Origin: Symsagittifera roscoffensis
Lineage: Eukaryota; Xenacoelomorpha; Acoela; Convolutidae
Direction: 5' to 3'
DNA length: 64,000 nucleotides
Assembly: GCF_963678635.1 (NCBI RefSeq)
Contig: NC_087069.1
Location: 36,747,959 to 36,811,958 of the forward strand
The notes below the pieces were generated by a model. The model was not told where the DNA came from. It worked only from the letters and a program-made list of their open reading frames with translations, and did no database searches. Both the position numbers and the translations under genes were made by a program. This document shows positions 21,501 to 36,300 of the stretch, piece by piece (the stretch's first letter is position 1; the number at the start of each line of letters is the position of its first letter).

Positions 21501-24500
21501 CAACTTGACTAAAAACCACTGACGTTCAACTCCTCATCAGCAGTTCATCAAAGCCAACAGATTCTCAATACGGATAATCGCTTTATTAAAGCGAGGAACG
21601 AAAACAGTCGGAGCGGACGACGTTTCCTTTCTATATTTGTTGAAAAGATCACATGCACTCAAAAAACCAGTGATTTTTTGACCAAATTCCCGAAAAATAA
21701 AGCCATTCGGGAGCTCACACTCGCGCAAAGAGCAAAACTTGGTGCATGTATTGAAAGAAAGAACATTCTATTTCAGCCAACTTGACTAAAAGCCACTGAC
21801 GTTCAACTCCTCAACAGCAGTTCATCAAAGCCAACAGATTCTCAATACGGATAATCGCTTTATTAAAGCGAGGAACGAAAACGGTCAGAGCGGACGACGC
21901 TTCCTTTCTATATTTGTTAAAAAGATCACATGCACTCAAAAACCAGTAAATTTTTGACAAAATTTCCGAAAAATAAAGCCAGTCGGGAGCTCACGCTCGC
22001 GCAAAGAGCAAAACTTGATGCATTTATTGAAAGAAAGAACATTCTATTTCAGCCAACTTGACTAAAAGCCACTGACGTTCAACTCCTCAACAGCAGTTCA
22101 TCAAAGCCAACAGATTCTCAATACGGATAATCGCTTTATTAAAGCGAGGAACAAAAACAGTCGGAGCGGACGACGTTTCCTTTCTATATTTGTTGAAAAG
22201 ATCACATGCACTCAAAAAACCAGTGATTTTTTGACCAAATTCCCGAAAAATAAAGCCATTCGGGAGCTCACGCTCGCGCAAAGAGCAAAACTTGATGCAT
22301 TTATTGAAAGAAAGAACATTCTATTTCAGCCAACTTGACTAAAAGCCACTGACGTTCAACTCCTCAACAGCAGTTCATCAAAGCCAACAGATTCTCAATA
22401 CGGATAATCGCTTTATTAAAGCGAGGAACGAAAACGGTCAGAGCGGACGACGCTTCCTTTCTATATTTGTTAAAAAGATCACATGCACTCAAAAACCAGT
22501 AAATTTTTGACAAAATTTCCGAAAAATAAAGCCAGTCGGGAGCTCACGCTCGCGCAAAGAGCAAAACTTGATGCATTTATTGAAAGAAAGAACATTCTAT
22601 TTCAGCCAACTTGACTAAAAGCCACTGACGTTCAACTCCTCATTAGCAGTTCATCAAAGCCAACAGATTCTCAATACGGATAATCGCTTTATTAAAGCGA
22701 GGAACGAAAACAGTCGGAGCGGACGACGTTTCCTTTCTATATTTGTTGAAAAGATCACATGCACTCAAAAAACCAGTGATTTTTTGACCAAATTCCCGAA
22801 AAAAAAGCCAGTCTGGAGCTCACACTCGGGCAAAGAGCAAAACTTGATGCATGTATTGAAAGAAAGAACATTCTATTTCAGCCAACTTGACTAAAAACCA
22901 CTGACGTTCAACTCCTCATCAGCAGTTCATCAAAGCCAACAGATTCTCAATACGGATAATCGCTTTATTAAAGCGAGGAACGAAAACAGTCGGAGCGGAC
23001 GACGTTTCCTTTCTATATTTGTTGAAAAGATCACATGCACTCAAAAAACCAGTGATTTTTTGACCAAATTCCCGAAAAATAAAGCCATTCGGGAGCTCAC
23101 ACTCGCGCAAAGAGCAAAACTTGGTGCATGTATTGAAAGAAAGAACATTCTATTTCAGCCAACTTGACTAAAAGCCACTGACGTTCAACTCCTCAACAGC
23201 AGTTCATCAAAGCCAACAGATTCTCAATACGGATAATCGCTTTATTAAAGCGAGGAACGAAAACGGTCAGAGCGGACGACGCTTCCTTTCTATATTTGTT
23301 AAAAAGATCACATGCACTCAAAAACCAGTAAATTTTTGACAAAATTTCCGAAAAATAAAGCCAGTCGGGAGCTCACGCTCGCGCAAAGAGCAAAACTTGA
23401 TGCATTTATTGAAAGAAAGAACATTCTATTTCAGCCAACTTGACTAAAAGCCACTGACGTTCAACTCCTCAACAGCAGTTCATCAAAGCCAACAGATTCT
23501 CAATACGGATAATCGCTTTACTAAAGCGAGGAACGAAAACAGTCGGAGCGGACGACGTTTCCTTTCTATATTTGTTGAAAAGATCACATGCACTCAAAAA
23601 ACCAGTGATTTTTTGACCAAATTCCCGAAAAAAAAGCCAGTCTGGAGCTCACACTCGGGCAAAGAGCAAAACTTGATGCATGTATTGAAAGAAAGAACAT
23701 TCTATTTCAGCCAACTTGACTAAAAACCACTGACGTTCAACTCCTCATCAGCAGTTCATCAAAGCCAACAGATTCTCAATACGGATAATCGCTTTATTAA
23801 AGCGAGGAACGAAAACAGTCGGAGCGGACGACGTTTCCTTTCTATATTTGTTGAAAAGATCACATGCACTCAAAAAACCAGTGATTTTTTGACCAAATTC
23901 CCGAAAAATAAAGCCATTCGGGAGCTCACACTCGCGCAAAGAGCAAAACTTGGTGCATGTATTGAAAGAAAGAACATTCTATTTCAGCCAACTTGACTAA
24001 AAGCCACTGACGTTCAACTCCTCAACAGCAGTTCATCAAAGCCAACAGATTCTCAATACGGATAATCGCTTTATTAAAGCGAGGAACGAAAACGGTCAGA
24101 GCGGACGACGCTTCCTTTCTATATTTGTTAAAAAGATCACATGCACTCAAAAACCAGTAAATTTTTGACAAAATTTCCGAAAAATGAAGCCAGTCGGGAG
24201 CTCACGCTCGCGCAAAGAGCAAAACTTGATGCATTTATTGAAAGAAAGAACATTCTATTTCAGCCAACTTGACTAAAAGCCACTGACGTTCAACTCCTCA
24301 ACAGCAGTTCATCAAAGCCAACAGATTCTCAATACGGATAATCGCTTTATTAAAGCGAGGAACGAAAACAGTCGGAGCGGACGACGTTTCCTTTCTATAT
24401 TTGTTGAAAAGATCACATGCACTCAAAAAACCAGTGATTTTTTGACCAAATTCCCGAAAAATAAAGCCAGTCGGGAGCTCACGCTCGCGCAAAGAGCAAA

Positions 24501-27335
24501 ACTTGATGCATTTATTGAAAGAAAGAACATTCTATTTCAGCCAACTTGACTAAAAGCCACTGACGTTCAACTCCTCAACAGCAGTTCATCAAAGCCAACA
24601 GATTCTCAATACGGATAATCGCTTTATTAAAGCGAGGAACGAAAACGGTCAGAGCGGACGACGCTTCCTTTCTATATTTGTTAAAAAGATCACATGCACT
24701 CAAAAACCAGTAAATTTTTGACAAAATTTCCGAAAAATAAAGCCAGTCGGGAGCTCACGCTCAAGCAAAGAGCAAAACTTGATGCATTTATTGAAAGAAA
24801 GAACATTCTATTTCAGCCAACTTGACTAAAAGCCACTGACGTTCAACTCCTCAACAGCAGTTCATCAAAGCCAACAGATTCTCAATACGGATAATCGCTT
24901 TATTAAAGCGAGGAACGAAAACGGTCAGAGCGGACGACGCTTCCTTTCTATATTTGTTAAAAAGATCACATGCACTCAAAAACCAGTAAATTTTTGACAA
25001 AATTTCCGAAAAATAAAGCCAGTCGGGAGCTCACGCTCGCGCAAAGAGCAAAACTTGATGCATTTATTGAAAGAAAGAACATTCTATTTCAGCCAACTTG
25101 ACTAAAAGCCACTGACGTTCAACTCCTCAACAGCAGTTCATCAAAGCCAACAGATTCTCAATACGGATAATCGCTTTATTAAAGCGAGGAACGAAAACAG
25201 TCGGAGCGGACGACGTTTCCTTTCTATATTTGTTGAAAAGATCACATGCACTCAAAAAACCAGTGATTTTTTGACCAAATTCCCGAAAAATAAAGCCAGT
25301 CGGGAGTTCACGCTCGCGCAAAGAGCAAAACTTGATGCATTTATTGAAAGAAAGAACATTCTATTTCAGCCAACTTGACTAAAAGCCACTGACGTTCAAA
25401 TCCTCAACAGCAGTTCATCAAAGCCAACAGATTCTCAATACGGATAATCGCTTTATTAAAGCGAGGAACGAAAACGGTCAGAGCGGACGACGCTTCCTTT
25501 CTATATTTGTTAAAAAGATCACATGCACTCAAAATTCAGTAAATTTTTGACAAAATTTCCGAAAAATAAAGCCAGTCGGGAGCTCACGCTCAAGCAAAGA
25601 GCAAAACTTGATGCATTTATTGAAAGAAAGAACATTCTATTTCAGCCAACTTGACTAAAAGCCACTGACGTTCAACTCCTCAACAGCAGTTCATCAAAGC
25701 CAACAGATTCTCAATACGGATAATCGCTTTATTAAAGCGAGGAACGAAAACGGTCAGAGCGGACGACGCTTCCTTTCTATATTTGTTAAAAAGATCACAT
25801 GCACTCAAAAACCAGTAAATTTTTGACAAAATTTCCGAAAAATAAAGCCAGTCGGGAGCTCACGCTCGCGCAAAGAGCAAAACTTGATGCATTTATTGAA
25901 AGAAAGAACATTCTATTTCAGCCAACTTGACTAAAAGCCACTGACGTTCAACTCCTCAACAGCAGTTCATCAAAGCCAACAGATTCTCAATACGGATAAT
26001 CGCTTTATTAAAGCGAGGAACGAAAACGGTCAGAGCGGACGACGCTTCCTTTCTATATTTGTTAAAAAGATCACATGCACTCAAAAACCAGTAAATTTTT
26101 GACAAAATTTCCGAAAAATAAAGCCAGTCGGGAGCTCACGCTCGCGCAAAGAGCAAAACTTGATGCATTTATTGAAAGAAAGAACATTCTATTTCAGCCA
26201 ACTTGACTACAAGCCACTGACGTTCAACTCCTCAACAGCAGTTCATCAAAGCCAACAGATTCTCAATACGGAAAATCGCTTTATTAAAGCGAGGAACGAA
26301 AACGGTCAGAGCGGACGACGCTTCCTTTCTATATTTGTTAAAAAGATCACATGCACTCAAAAACCAGTAAATTTTTGACAAAATTTCCGAAAAATAAAGC
26401 CAGTCGGGAGCTCACGCTCGCGCAAAGAGCAAAACTTGATGCATTTATTGAAAGAAAGAACATTCTATTTCAGCCAACTTGACTAAAAGCCACTGACGTT
26501 CAACTCCTCATCAGCAGTTCATCAAAGCCAACAGATTCTCAATACGGATAATCGCTTTATTAAAGCGAGGAACGAAAACGGTCGGAGTGGACGACGCTTC
26601 CTTTCTATATTTGTTGAAAAGATCACATGCACTCAAAAAACCAGTGATTTTTTGACCAAATTCCCGAAAAAAAAGCCAGTCTGGAGCTCACACTCGCGCA
26701 AAGAGCAAAACTTGGTGCATTTATTGAAAGAATGAACATTCTATTTCAGCCAACTTGACTAAAAGCCACTGACGTTCAACTCCTCATCAGCAGTTCATCA
26801 AAGCCAACAGATTCTCAATACGGATAATCGCTTTATTAAAGCGAGGAACGAAAACGGTCGGAGTGGACGACGCTTCCTTTCTATATTTGTTGAAAAGATC
26901 ACATGCACTCAAAAAACCAGTGATTTTTTGACCAAATTCCCGAAAAAAAAGCCAGTCTGGAGCTCACACTCGCGCAAAGAGCAAAACTTGGTGCAGTTAT
27001 TGAAAGAAAGAACATTCTATTTCAGCCAACTTGACTAAAAACCACTGACGTTCAACTCCTCATCAGCAGTTCATCAAAGCCAACAGATTCTCAATACGGA
27101 TAATCGCTTTATTAAAGCGAGGAACGAAAACAGTCGGAGCGGACGACGTTTCCTTTCTATATTTGTTGAAAAGATCACATGCACTCAAAAAACCAGTGAT
27201 TTTTTGACCAAATTCCCGAAAAAAAAGCCATTCGGGAGCTCACACTCGCGCAAAGAGCAAAACTTGGTGCATGTATTGAAAGAAAGAACATTCTATTTCA
27301 GCCAACTTGACTAAAAGCCACTGACGTTCAACTCC
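18501..27335. repeat. Mixed zone of A, B, C and hybrid monomers
   Basis: A, B, C and hybrid copies alternate. A three-copy unit (C-like with CACTCGGGCAAAG, then B, then A) repeats with an 829-bp period at about 22,643 and 23,472. From 24,298 a hybrid-A-A unit also recurs at 829 bp (24,298 and 25,127). A C-C-B-A run occurs at 20,987 and again at 26,509. Confidence 0.75.
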
Positions 27336-30300
27336 TCAACAGCAGTTCATCAAAGCCAACAGATTCTCAATACGGATAATCGCTTTATTAAAGCGAGGAA
27401 CGAAAACGGTCAGAGCGGACGACGCTTCCTTTCTATATTTGTTAAAAAGATCACATGCACTCAAAAACCAGTAAATTTTTGACAAAATTTCCGAAAAATA
27501 AAGCCAGTCGGGAGCTCACGCTCGCGCAAAGAGCAAAACTTGATGCATTTATTGAAAGAAAGAACATTCTATTTCAGCCAACTTGACTAAAAGCCACTGA
27601 CGTTCAACTCCTCAACAGCAGTTCATCAAAGCCAACAGATTCTCAATACGGATAATCGCTTTATTAAAGCGAGGAACGAAAACGGTCAGAGCGGACGACG
27701 CTTCCTTTCTATATTTGTTAAAAAGATCACATGCACTCAAAAACCAGTAAATTTTTGACAAAATTTCCGAAAAATAAAGCCAGTCGGGAGCTCACGCTCG
27801 CGCAAAGAGCAAAACTTGATGCATTTATTGAAAGAAAGAACATTCTATTTCAGCCAACTTGACTAAAAGCCACTGACGTTCAACTCCTCAACAGCAGTTC
27901 ATCAAAGCCAACAGATTCTCAATACGGATAATCGCTTTATTAAAGCGAGGAACAAAAACAGTCGGAGCGGACGACGTTTCCTTTCTATATTTGTTGAAAA
28001 GATCACATGCACTCAAAAAACCAGTGATTTTTTGACCAAATTCCCGAAAAATAAAGCCAGTCGGGAGCTCACGCTCGCGCAAAGAGCAAAACTTGATGCA
28101 TTTATTGAAAGAAAGAACATTCTATTTCAGCCAACTTGACTAAAAGCCACTGACGTTCAACTCCTCAACAGCAGTTCATCAAAGCCAACAGATTCTCAAT
28201 ACGGATAATCGCTTTATTAAAGCGAGGAACGAAAACGGTCAGAGCGGACGACGCTTCCTTTCTATATTTGTTAAAAAGATCACATGCACTCAAAAACCAG
28301 TAAATTTTTGACAAAATTTCCGAAAAATAAAGCCAGTCGGGAGCTCACGCTCGCGCAAAGAGCAAAACTTGATGCATTTATTGAAAGAAAGAACATTCTA
28401 TTTCAGCCAACTTGACTAAAAGCCACTGACGTTCAACTCCTCAACAGCAGTTCATCAAAGCCAACAGATTCTCAATACGGATAATCGCTTTATTAAAGCG
28501 AGGAACGAAAACGGTCAGAGCGGACGACGCTTCCTTTCTATATTTGTTAAAAAGATCACATGCACTCAAAAACCAGTAAATTTTTGACAAAATTTCCGAA
28601 AAATAAAGCCAGTCGGGAGCTCACGCTCGCGCAAAGAGCAAAACTTGATGCATTTATTGAAAGAAAGAACATTCTATTTCAGCCAACTTGACTAAAAGCC
28701 ACTGACGTTCAACTCCTCAACAGCAGTTCATCAAAGCCAACAGATTCTCAATACGGATAATCGCTTTATTAAAGCGAGGAACGAAAACGGTCAGAGCGGA
28801 CGACGCTTCCTTTCTATATTTGTTAAAAAGATCACATGCACTCAAAAACCAGTAAATTTTTGACAAAATTTCCGAAAAATAAAGCCAGTCGGGAGCTCAC
28901 GCTCGCGCAAAGAGCAAAACTTGATGCATTTATTGAAAGAAAGAACATTCTATTTCAGCCAACTTGACTAAAAGCCACTGACGTTCAACTCCTCAACAGC
29001 AGTTCATCAAAGCCAACAGATTCTCAATACGGATAATCGCTTTATTAAAGCGAGGAACGAAAACGGTCAGAGCGGACGACGCTTCCTTTCTATATTTGTT
29101 AAAAAGATCACATGCTCTCAAAAACCAGTAAATTTTTGACAAAATTTCCGAAAAATAAAGCCAGTCGGGAGCTCACGCTCGCGCAAAGAGCAAAACTTGA
29201 TGCATTTATTGAAAGAAAGAACATTCTATTTCAGCCAACTTGACTAAAAGCCACTGACGTTCAACTCCTCAACAGCAGTTCATCAAAGCCAACAGATTCT
29301 CAATACGGATAATCGCTTTATTAAAGCGAGGAACGAAAACGGTCAGAGCGGACGACGCTTCCTTTCTATATTTGTTAAAAAGATCACATGCACTCAAAAA
29401 CCAGTAAATTTTTGACAAAATTTCCGAAAAATAAAGCCAGTCGGGAGCTCACGCTCGCGCAAAGAGCAAAACTTGATGCATTTATTGAAAGAAAGAACAT
29501 TCTATTTCAGCCAACTTGACTAAAAGCCACTGACGTTCAACTCCTCAACAGCAGTTCATCAAAGCCAACAGATTCTCAATACGGATAATCGCTTTATTAA
29601 AGCGAGGAACGAAAACGGTCAGAGCGGACGACGCTTCCTTTCTATATTTGTTAAAAAGATCACATGCACTCAAAAACCAGTAAATTTTTGACAAAATTTC
29701 CGAAAAATAAAGCCAGTCGGGAGCTCACGCTCGCGCAAAGAGCAAAACTTGATGCATTTATTGAAAGAAAGAACATTCTATTTCAGCCAACTTGACTAAA
29801 AGCCACTGACGTTCAACTCCTCAACAGCAGTTCATCAAAGCCAACAGATTCTCAATACGGATAATCGCTTTATTAAAGCGAGGAACGAAAACGGTCAGAG
29901 CGGACGACGCTTCCTTTCTATATTTGTTAAAAAGATCACATGCACTCAAAAACCAGTAAATTTTTGACAAAATTTCCGAAAAATAAAGCCAGTCGGGAGC
30001 TCACGCTCGCGCAAAGAGCAAAACTTGATGCATTTATTGAAAGAAAGAACATTCTATTTCAGCCAACTTGACTAAAAGCCACTGACGTTCAACTCCTTAA
30101 CAGCAGTTCATCAAAGCCAATAGATTCTCAATACGGATAATCGCTTTATTAAAGCGAGGAACGAAAACGGTCAGAGCGGACGACGCTTCCTTTCTATATT
30201 TGTTAAAAAGATCACATGCACTCAAAAACCAGTAAATTTTTGACAAAATTTCCGAAAAATAAAGCCAGTCGGGAGCTCATGCTCGCGCAAAGAGCAAAAC

Positions 30301-33300
30301 TTGATGCATTTATTGAAAGAAAGAACATTCTATTTCAGCCAACTTGACTAAAAGCCACTGACGTTAAACTCCTCAACAGCAGTTCATCAAAGCCAACAGA
30401 TTCTCAATACGGATAATCGCTTTATTAAAGCGAGGAACGAAAACGGTCAGAGCGGACGACGCTTCCTTTCTATATTTGTTAAAAAGATCACATGCACTCA
30501 AAAACCAGTAAATTTTTGACAAAATTTCCGAAAAATAAAGCCAGTCGGGAGCTCATGCTCGCGCGAAGAGCAAAACTTGATGCATTTATTGAAAGAAAGA
30601 ACATTCTATTTCAGCCAACTTGACTAAAAGCCACTGACGTTCAACTCCTCAACAGCAGTTCATCAAAGCCAACAGATTCTCAATACGGATAATCGCTTTA
30701 TTAAAGCGAGGAACGAAAACGGTCAGAGCGGACGACGCTTCCTTTCTATATTTGTTAAAAAGATCACATGCACTCAAAAACCAGTAAATTTTTGACAAAA
30801 TTTCCGAAAAATAAAGCCAGTCGGGAGCTCACGCTCGCGCAAAGAGCAAAACTTGATGCATTTATTGAAAGAACGAACATTCTATTTCAGCCAACTTGAC
30901 TAAAAGCCACTGACGTTCAACTCCTCAACAGCAGTTCATCAAAGCCAACAGATTCTCAATACGGATAATCGCTTTATTAAAGCGAGGAACGAAAACGGTC
31001 AGAGCGGACGACGCTTCCTTTCTATATTTGTTAAAAAGATCACATGCACTCAAAAACCAGTAAATTTTTGACAAAATTCCCGAAAAATAAAGCCATTCGG
31101 GAGCTCACACTCGCGCAAAGAGCAAAACTTGGTGCATGTATTGAAAGAAAGAACATTCTATTTCAGCCAACTTGACTAAAAGCCACTGACGTTCAACTCC
31201 TCAACAGCAGTTCATCAAAGCCAACAGATTCTCAATACGGATAATCGCTTTATTAAAGCGAGGAACGAAAACGGTCAGAGCGGACGACGCTTCCTTTCTA
31301 TATTTGTTAAAAAGATCACATGCACTCAAAAACCAGTAAATTTTTGACAAAATTTCCGAAAAATAAAGCCAGTCGGGAGCTCACGCTCGCGCAAAGAGCA
31401 AAACTTGATGCATTTATTGAAAGAAAGAACATTCTATTTCAGCCAACTTGACTAAAAGCCACTGACGTTCAACTCCTCAACAGCAGTTCATCAAAGCCAA
31501 CAGATTCTCAATACGGATAATCGCTTTATTAAAGCGAGGAACGAAAACGGTCAGAGCGGACGACGCTTCCTTTCTATATTTGTTAAAAAGATCACATGCA
31601 CTCAAAAACCAGTAAATTTTTGACAAAATTTCCGAAAAATAAAGCCAGTCGGGAGCTCACGCTCGCGCAAAGAGCAAAACTTGATGCATTTATTGAAAGA
31701 AAGAACATTCTATTTCAGCCAACTTGACTAAAAGCCACTGACGTTCAACTCCTCAACAGCAGTTCATCAAAGCCAACAGATTCTCAATACGGATAATCGC
31801 TTTATTAAAGCGAGGAACGAAAACGGTCAGAGCGGACGACGCTTCCTTTCTATATTTGTTAAAAAGATCACATGCACTCAAAAACCAGTAAATTTTTGAC
31901 AAAATTTCCGAAAAATAAAGCCAGTCGGGAGCTCACGCTCGCGCAAAGAGCAAAACTTGATGCATTTATTGAAAGAAAGAACATTCTATTTCAGCCAACT
32001 TGACTAAAAGCCACTGACGTTCAACTCCTCAACAGCAGTTCATCAAAGCCAACAGATTCTCAATACGGATAATCGCTTTATTAAAGCGAGGAACGAAAAC
32101 GGTCAGAGCGGACGACGCTTCCTTTCTATATTTGTTAAAAAGATCACATGCACTCAAAAACCAGTAAATTTTTGACAAAATTTCCGAAAAATAAAGCCAG
32201 TCGGGAGCTCACGCTCGCGCAAAGAGCAAAACTTGATGCATTTATTGAAAGAAAGAACATTCTATTTCAGCCAACTTGACTAAAAGCCACTGACGTTCAA
32301 CTCCTCAACAGCAGTTCATCAAAGCCAACAGATTCTCAATACGGATAATCGCTTTATTAAAGCGAGGAACGAAAACGGTCAGAGCGGACGACGCTTCCTT
32401 TCTATATTTGTTAAAAAGATCACATGCACTCAAAAACCAGTAAATTTTTGACAAAATTTCCGAAAAATAAAGCCAGTCGGGAGCTCACGCTCGCGCAAAG
32501 AGCAAAACTTGATGCATTTATTGAAAGAAAGAACATTCTATTTCAGCCAACTTGACTAAAAGCCACTGACGTTCAACTCCTCAACAGCAGTTCATCAAAG
32601 CCAACAGATTCTCAATACGGATAATCGCTTTATTAAAGCGAGGAACGAAAACGGTCAGAGCGGACGACGCTTCCTTTCTATATTTGTTAAAAAGATCACA
32701 TGCACTCAAAAACCAGTAAATTTTTGACAAAATTTCCGAAAAATAAAGCCAGTCGGGAGCTCACGCTCGCGCAAAGAGCAAAACTTGATGCATTTATTGA
32801 AAGAAAGAACATTCTATTTCAGCCAACTTGACTAAAAGCCACTGACGTTCAACTCCTCAACAGCAGTTCATCAAAGCCAACAGATTCTCAATACGGATAA
32901 TCGCTTTATTAAAGCGAGGAACGAAAACGGTCAGAGCGGACGACGCTTCCTTTCTATATTTGTTAAAAAGATCACATGCACTCAAAAACCAGTAAATTTT
33001 TGACAAAATTTCCGAAAAATAAAGCCAGTCGGGAGCTCACGCTCGCGCAAAGAGCAAAACTTGATGCATTTATTGAAAGAAAGAACATTCTATTTCAGCC
33101 AACTTGACTAAAAGCCACTGACGTTCAACTCCTCAACAGCAGTTCATCAAAGCCAACAGATTCTCAATACGGATAATCGCTTTATTAAAGCGAGGAACGA
33201 AAACGGTCAGAGCGGACGACGCTTCCTTTCTATATTTGTTAAAAAGATCACATGCTCTCAAAAACCAGTAAATTTTTGACAAAATTTCCGAAAAATAAAG

Positions 33301-36300
33301 CCAGTCGGGAGCTCACGCTCGCGCAAAGAGCAAAACTTGATGCATTTATTGAAAGAAAGAACATTCTATTTCAGCCAACTTGACTAAAAGCCACTGACGT
33401 TCAACTCCTCAACAGCAGTTCATCAAAGCCAACAGATTCTCAATACGGATAATCGCTTTATTAAAGCGAGGAACGAAAACGGTCAGAGCGGACGACGCTT
33501 CCTTTCTATATTTGTTAAAAAGATCACATGCACTCAAAAACCAGTAAATTTTTGACAAAATTTCCGAAAAATAAAGCCAGTCGGGAGCTCACGCTCGCGC
33601 AAAGAGCAAAACTTGATGCATTTATTGAAAGAAAGAACATTCTATTTCAGCCAACTTGACTAAAAGCCACTGACGTTCAACTCCTCAACAGCAGTTCATC
33701 AAAGCCAACAGATTCTCAATACGGATAATCGCTTTATTAAAGCGAGGAACGAAAACGGTCAGAGCGGACGACGCTTCCTTTCTATATTTGTTAAAAAGAT
33801 CACATGCACTCAAAAACCAGTAAATTTTTGACAAAATTTCCGAAAAATAAAGCCAGTCGGGAGCTCACGCTCGCGCAAAGAGCAAAACTTGATGCATTTA
33901 TTGAAAGAAAGAACATTCTATTTCAGCCAACTTGACTAAAAGCCACTGACGTTCAACTCCTCAACAGCAGTTCATCAAAGCCAACAGATTCTCAATACGG
34001 ATAATCGCTTTATTAAAGCGAGGAACGAAAACGGTCAGAGCGGACGACGCTTCCTTTCTATATTTGTTAAAAAGATCACATGCACTCAAAAACCAGTAAA
34101 TTTTTGACAAAATTTCCGAAAAATAAAGCCAGTCGGGAGCTCACGCTCGCGCAAAGAGCAAAACTTGATGCATTTATTGAAAGAAAGAACATTCTATTTC
34201 AGCCAACTTGACTAAAAGCCACTGACGTTCAACTCCTCAACAGCAGTTCATCAAAGCCAACAGATTCTCAATACGGATAATCGCTTTATTAAAGCGAGGA
34301 ACGAAAACGGTCAGAGCGGACGACGCTTCCTTTCTATATTTGTTAAAAAGATCACATGCACTCAAAAACCAGTAAATTTTTGACAAAATTTCCGAAAAAT
34401 AAAGCCAGTCGGGAGCTCACGCTCGCGCAAAGAGCAAAACTTGATGCATTTATTGAAAGAAAGAACATTCTATTTCAGCCAACTTGACTAAAAGCCACTG
34501 ACGTTCAACTCCTCAACAGCAGTTCATCAAAGCCAACAGATTCTCAATACGGATAATCGCTTTATTAAAGCGAGGAACGAAAACGGTCAGAGCGGACGAC
34601 GCTTCCTTTCTATATTTGTTAAAAAGATCACATGCACTCAAAAACCAGTAAATTTTTGACAAAATTTCCGAAAAATAAAGCCAGTCGGGAGCTCACGCTC
34701 GCGCAAAGAGCAAAACTTGATGCATTTATTGAAAGAAAGAACATTCTATTTCAGCCAACTTGACTAAAAGCCACTGACGTTCAACTCCTCAACAGCAGTT
34801 CATCAAAGCCAACAGATTCTCAATACGGATAATCGCTTTATTAAAGCGAGGAACGAAAACGGTCAGAGCGGACGACGCTTCCTTTCTATATTTGTTAAAA
34901 AGATCACATGCACTCAAAAACCAGTAAATTTTTGACAAAATTTCCGAAAAATAAAGCCAGTCGGGAGCTCACGCTCGCGCAAAGAGCAAAACTTGATGCA
35001 TTTATTGAAAGAAAGAACATTCTATTTCAGCCAACTTGACTAAAAGCCACTGACGTTCAACTCCTTAACAGCAGTTCATCAAAGCCAATAGATTCTCAAT
35101 ACGGATAATCGCTTTATTAAAGCGAGGAACGAAAACGGTCAGAGCGGACGACGCTTCCTTTCTATATTTGTTAAAAAGATCACATGCACTCAAAAACCAG
35201 TAAATTTTTGACAAAATTTCCGAAAAATAAAGCCAGTCGGGAGCTCACGCTCGCGCAAAGAGCAAAACTTGATGCATTTATTGAAAGAAAGAACATTCTA
35301 TTTCAGCCAACTTGACTAAAAGCCACTGACGTTCAACTCCTCAACAGCAGTTCATCAAAGCCAACAGATTCTCAATACGGATAATCGCTTTATTAAAGCG
35401 AGGAACGAAAACGGTCAGAGCGGACGACGCTTCCTTTCTATATTTGTTAAAAAGATCACATGCACTCAAAAACCAGTAAATTTTTGACAAAATTTCCGAA
35501 AAATAAAGCCAGTCGGGAGCTCACGCTCGCGCAAAGAGCAAAACTTGATGCATTTATTGAAAGAAAGAACATTCTATTTCAGCCAACTTGACTAAAAGCC
35601 ACTGACGTTCAACTCCTCAACAGCAGTTCATCAAAGCCAACAGATTCTCAATACGGATAATCGCTTTATTAAAGCGAGGAACGAAAACGGTCAGAGCGGA
35701 TGACGCTTCCTTTCTATATTTGTTAAAAAGATCACATGCACTCAAAAACCAGTAAATTTTTGACAAAATTTCCGAAAAATAAAGCCAGTCGGGAGCTCAC
35801 GCTCGCGCAAAGAGCAAAACTTGATGCATTTTTTGAAAGAAAGAACATTCTATTTCAGCCAACTTGACTAAAAGCCACTGACGTTCAACTCCTCAACAGC
35901 AGTTCATCAAAGCCAACAGATTCTCAATACGGATAATCGCTTTATTAAAGCGAGGAACGAAAACGGTCAGAGCGGACGACGCTTCCTTTCTATATTTGTT
36001 AAAAAGATCACATGCACTCAAAAACCAGTAAATTTTTGACAAAATTTCCGAAAAATAAAGCCAGTCGGGAGCTCACGCTCGCGCAAAGAGCAAAACTTGA
36101 TGCATTTATTGAAAGAAAGAACATTCTATTTCAGCCAACTTGACTAAAAGCCACTGACGTTCAACTCCTCAACAGCAGTTCATCAAAGCCAACAGATTCT
36201 CAATACGGATAATCGCTTTATTAAAGCGAGGAACGAAAACGGTCAGAGCGGACGACGCTTCCTTTCTATATTTGTTAAAAAGATCACATGCACTCAAAAA

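Noticed and set aside
26160-26378. Plus-strand 72-codon open frame inside the array
   Set aside because: Seen in a single copy because of private substitutions (CTACAAGCC and CGGAAAATCG) that remove stops. No coding signal.
28210-28224. CENP-B box
   Set aside because: The palindrome and its flanks do not match the TTCG...CGGG pattern of the known box.
28079-28360. RNA polymerase III promoter in the satellite monomer
   Set aside because: A box-like TGGCTGAAATAG occurs on the minus strand, but no acceptable B box follows.
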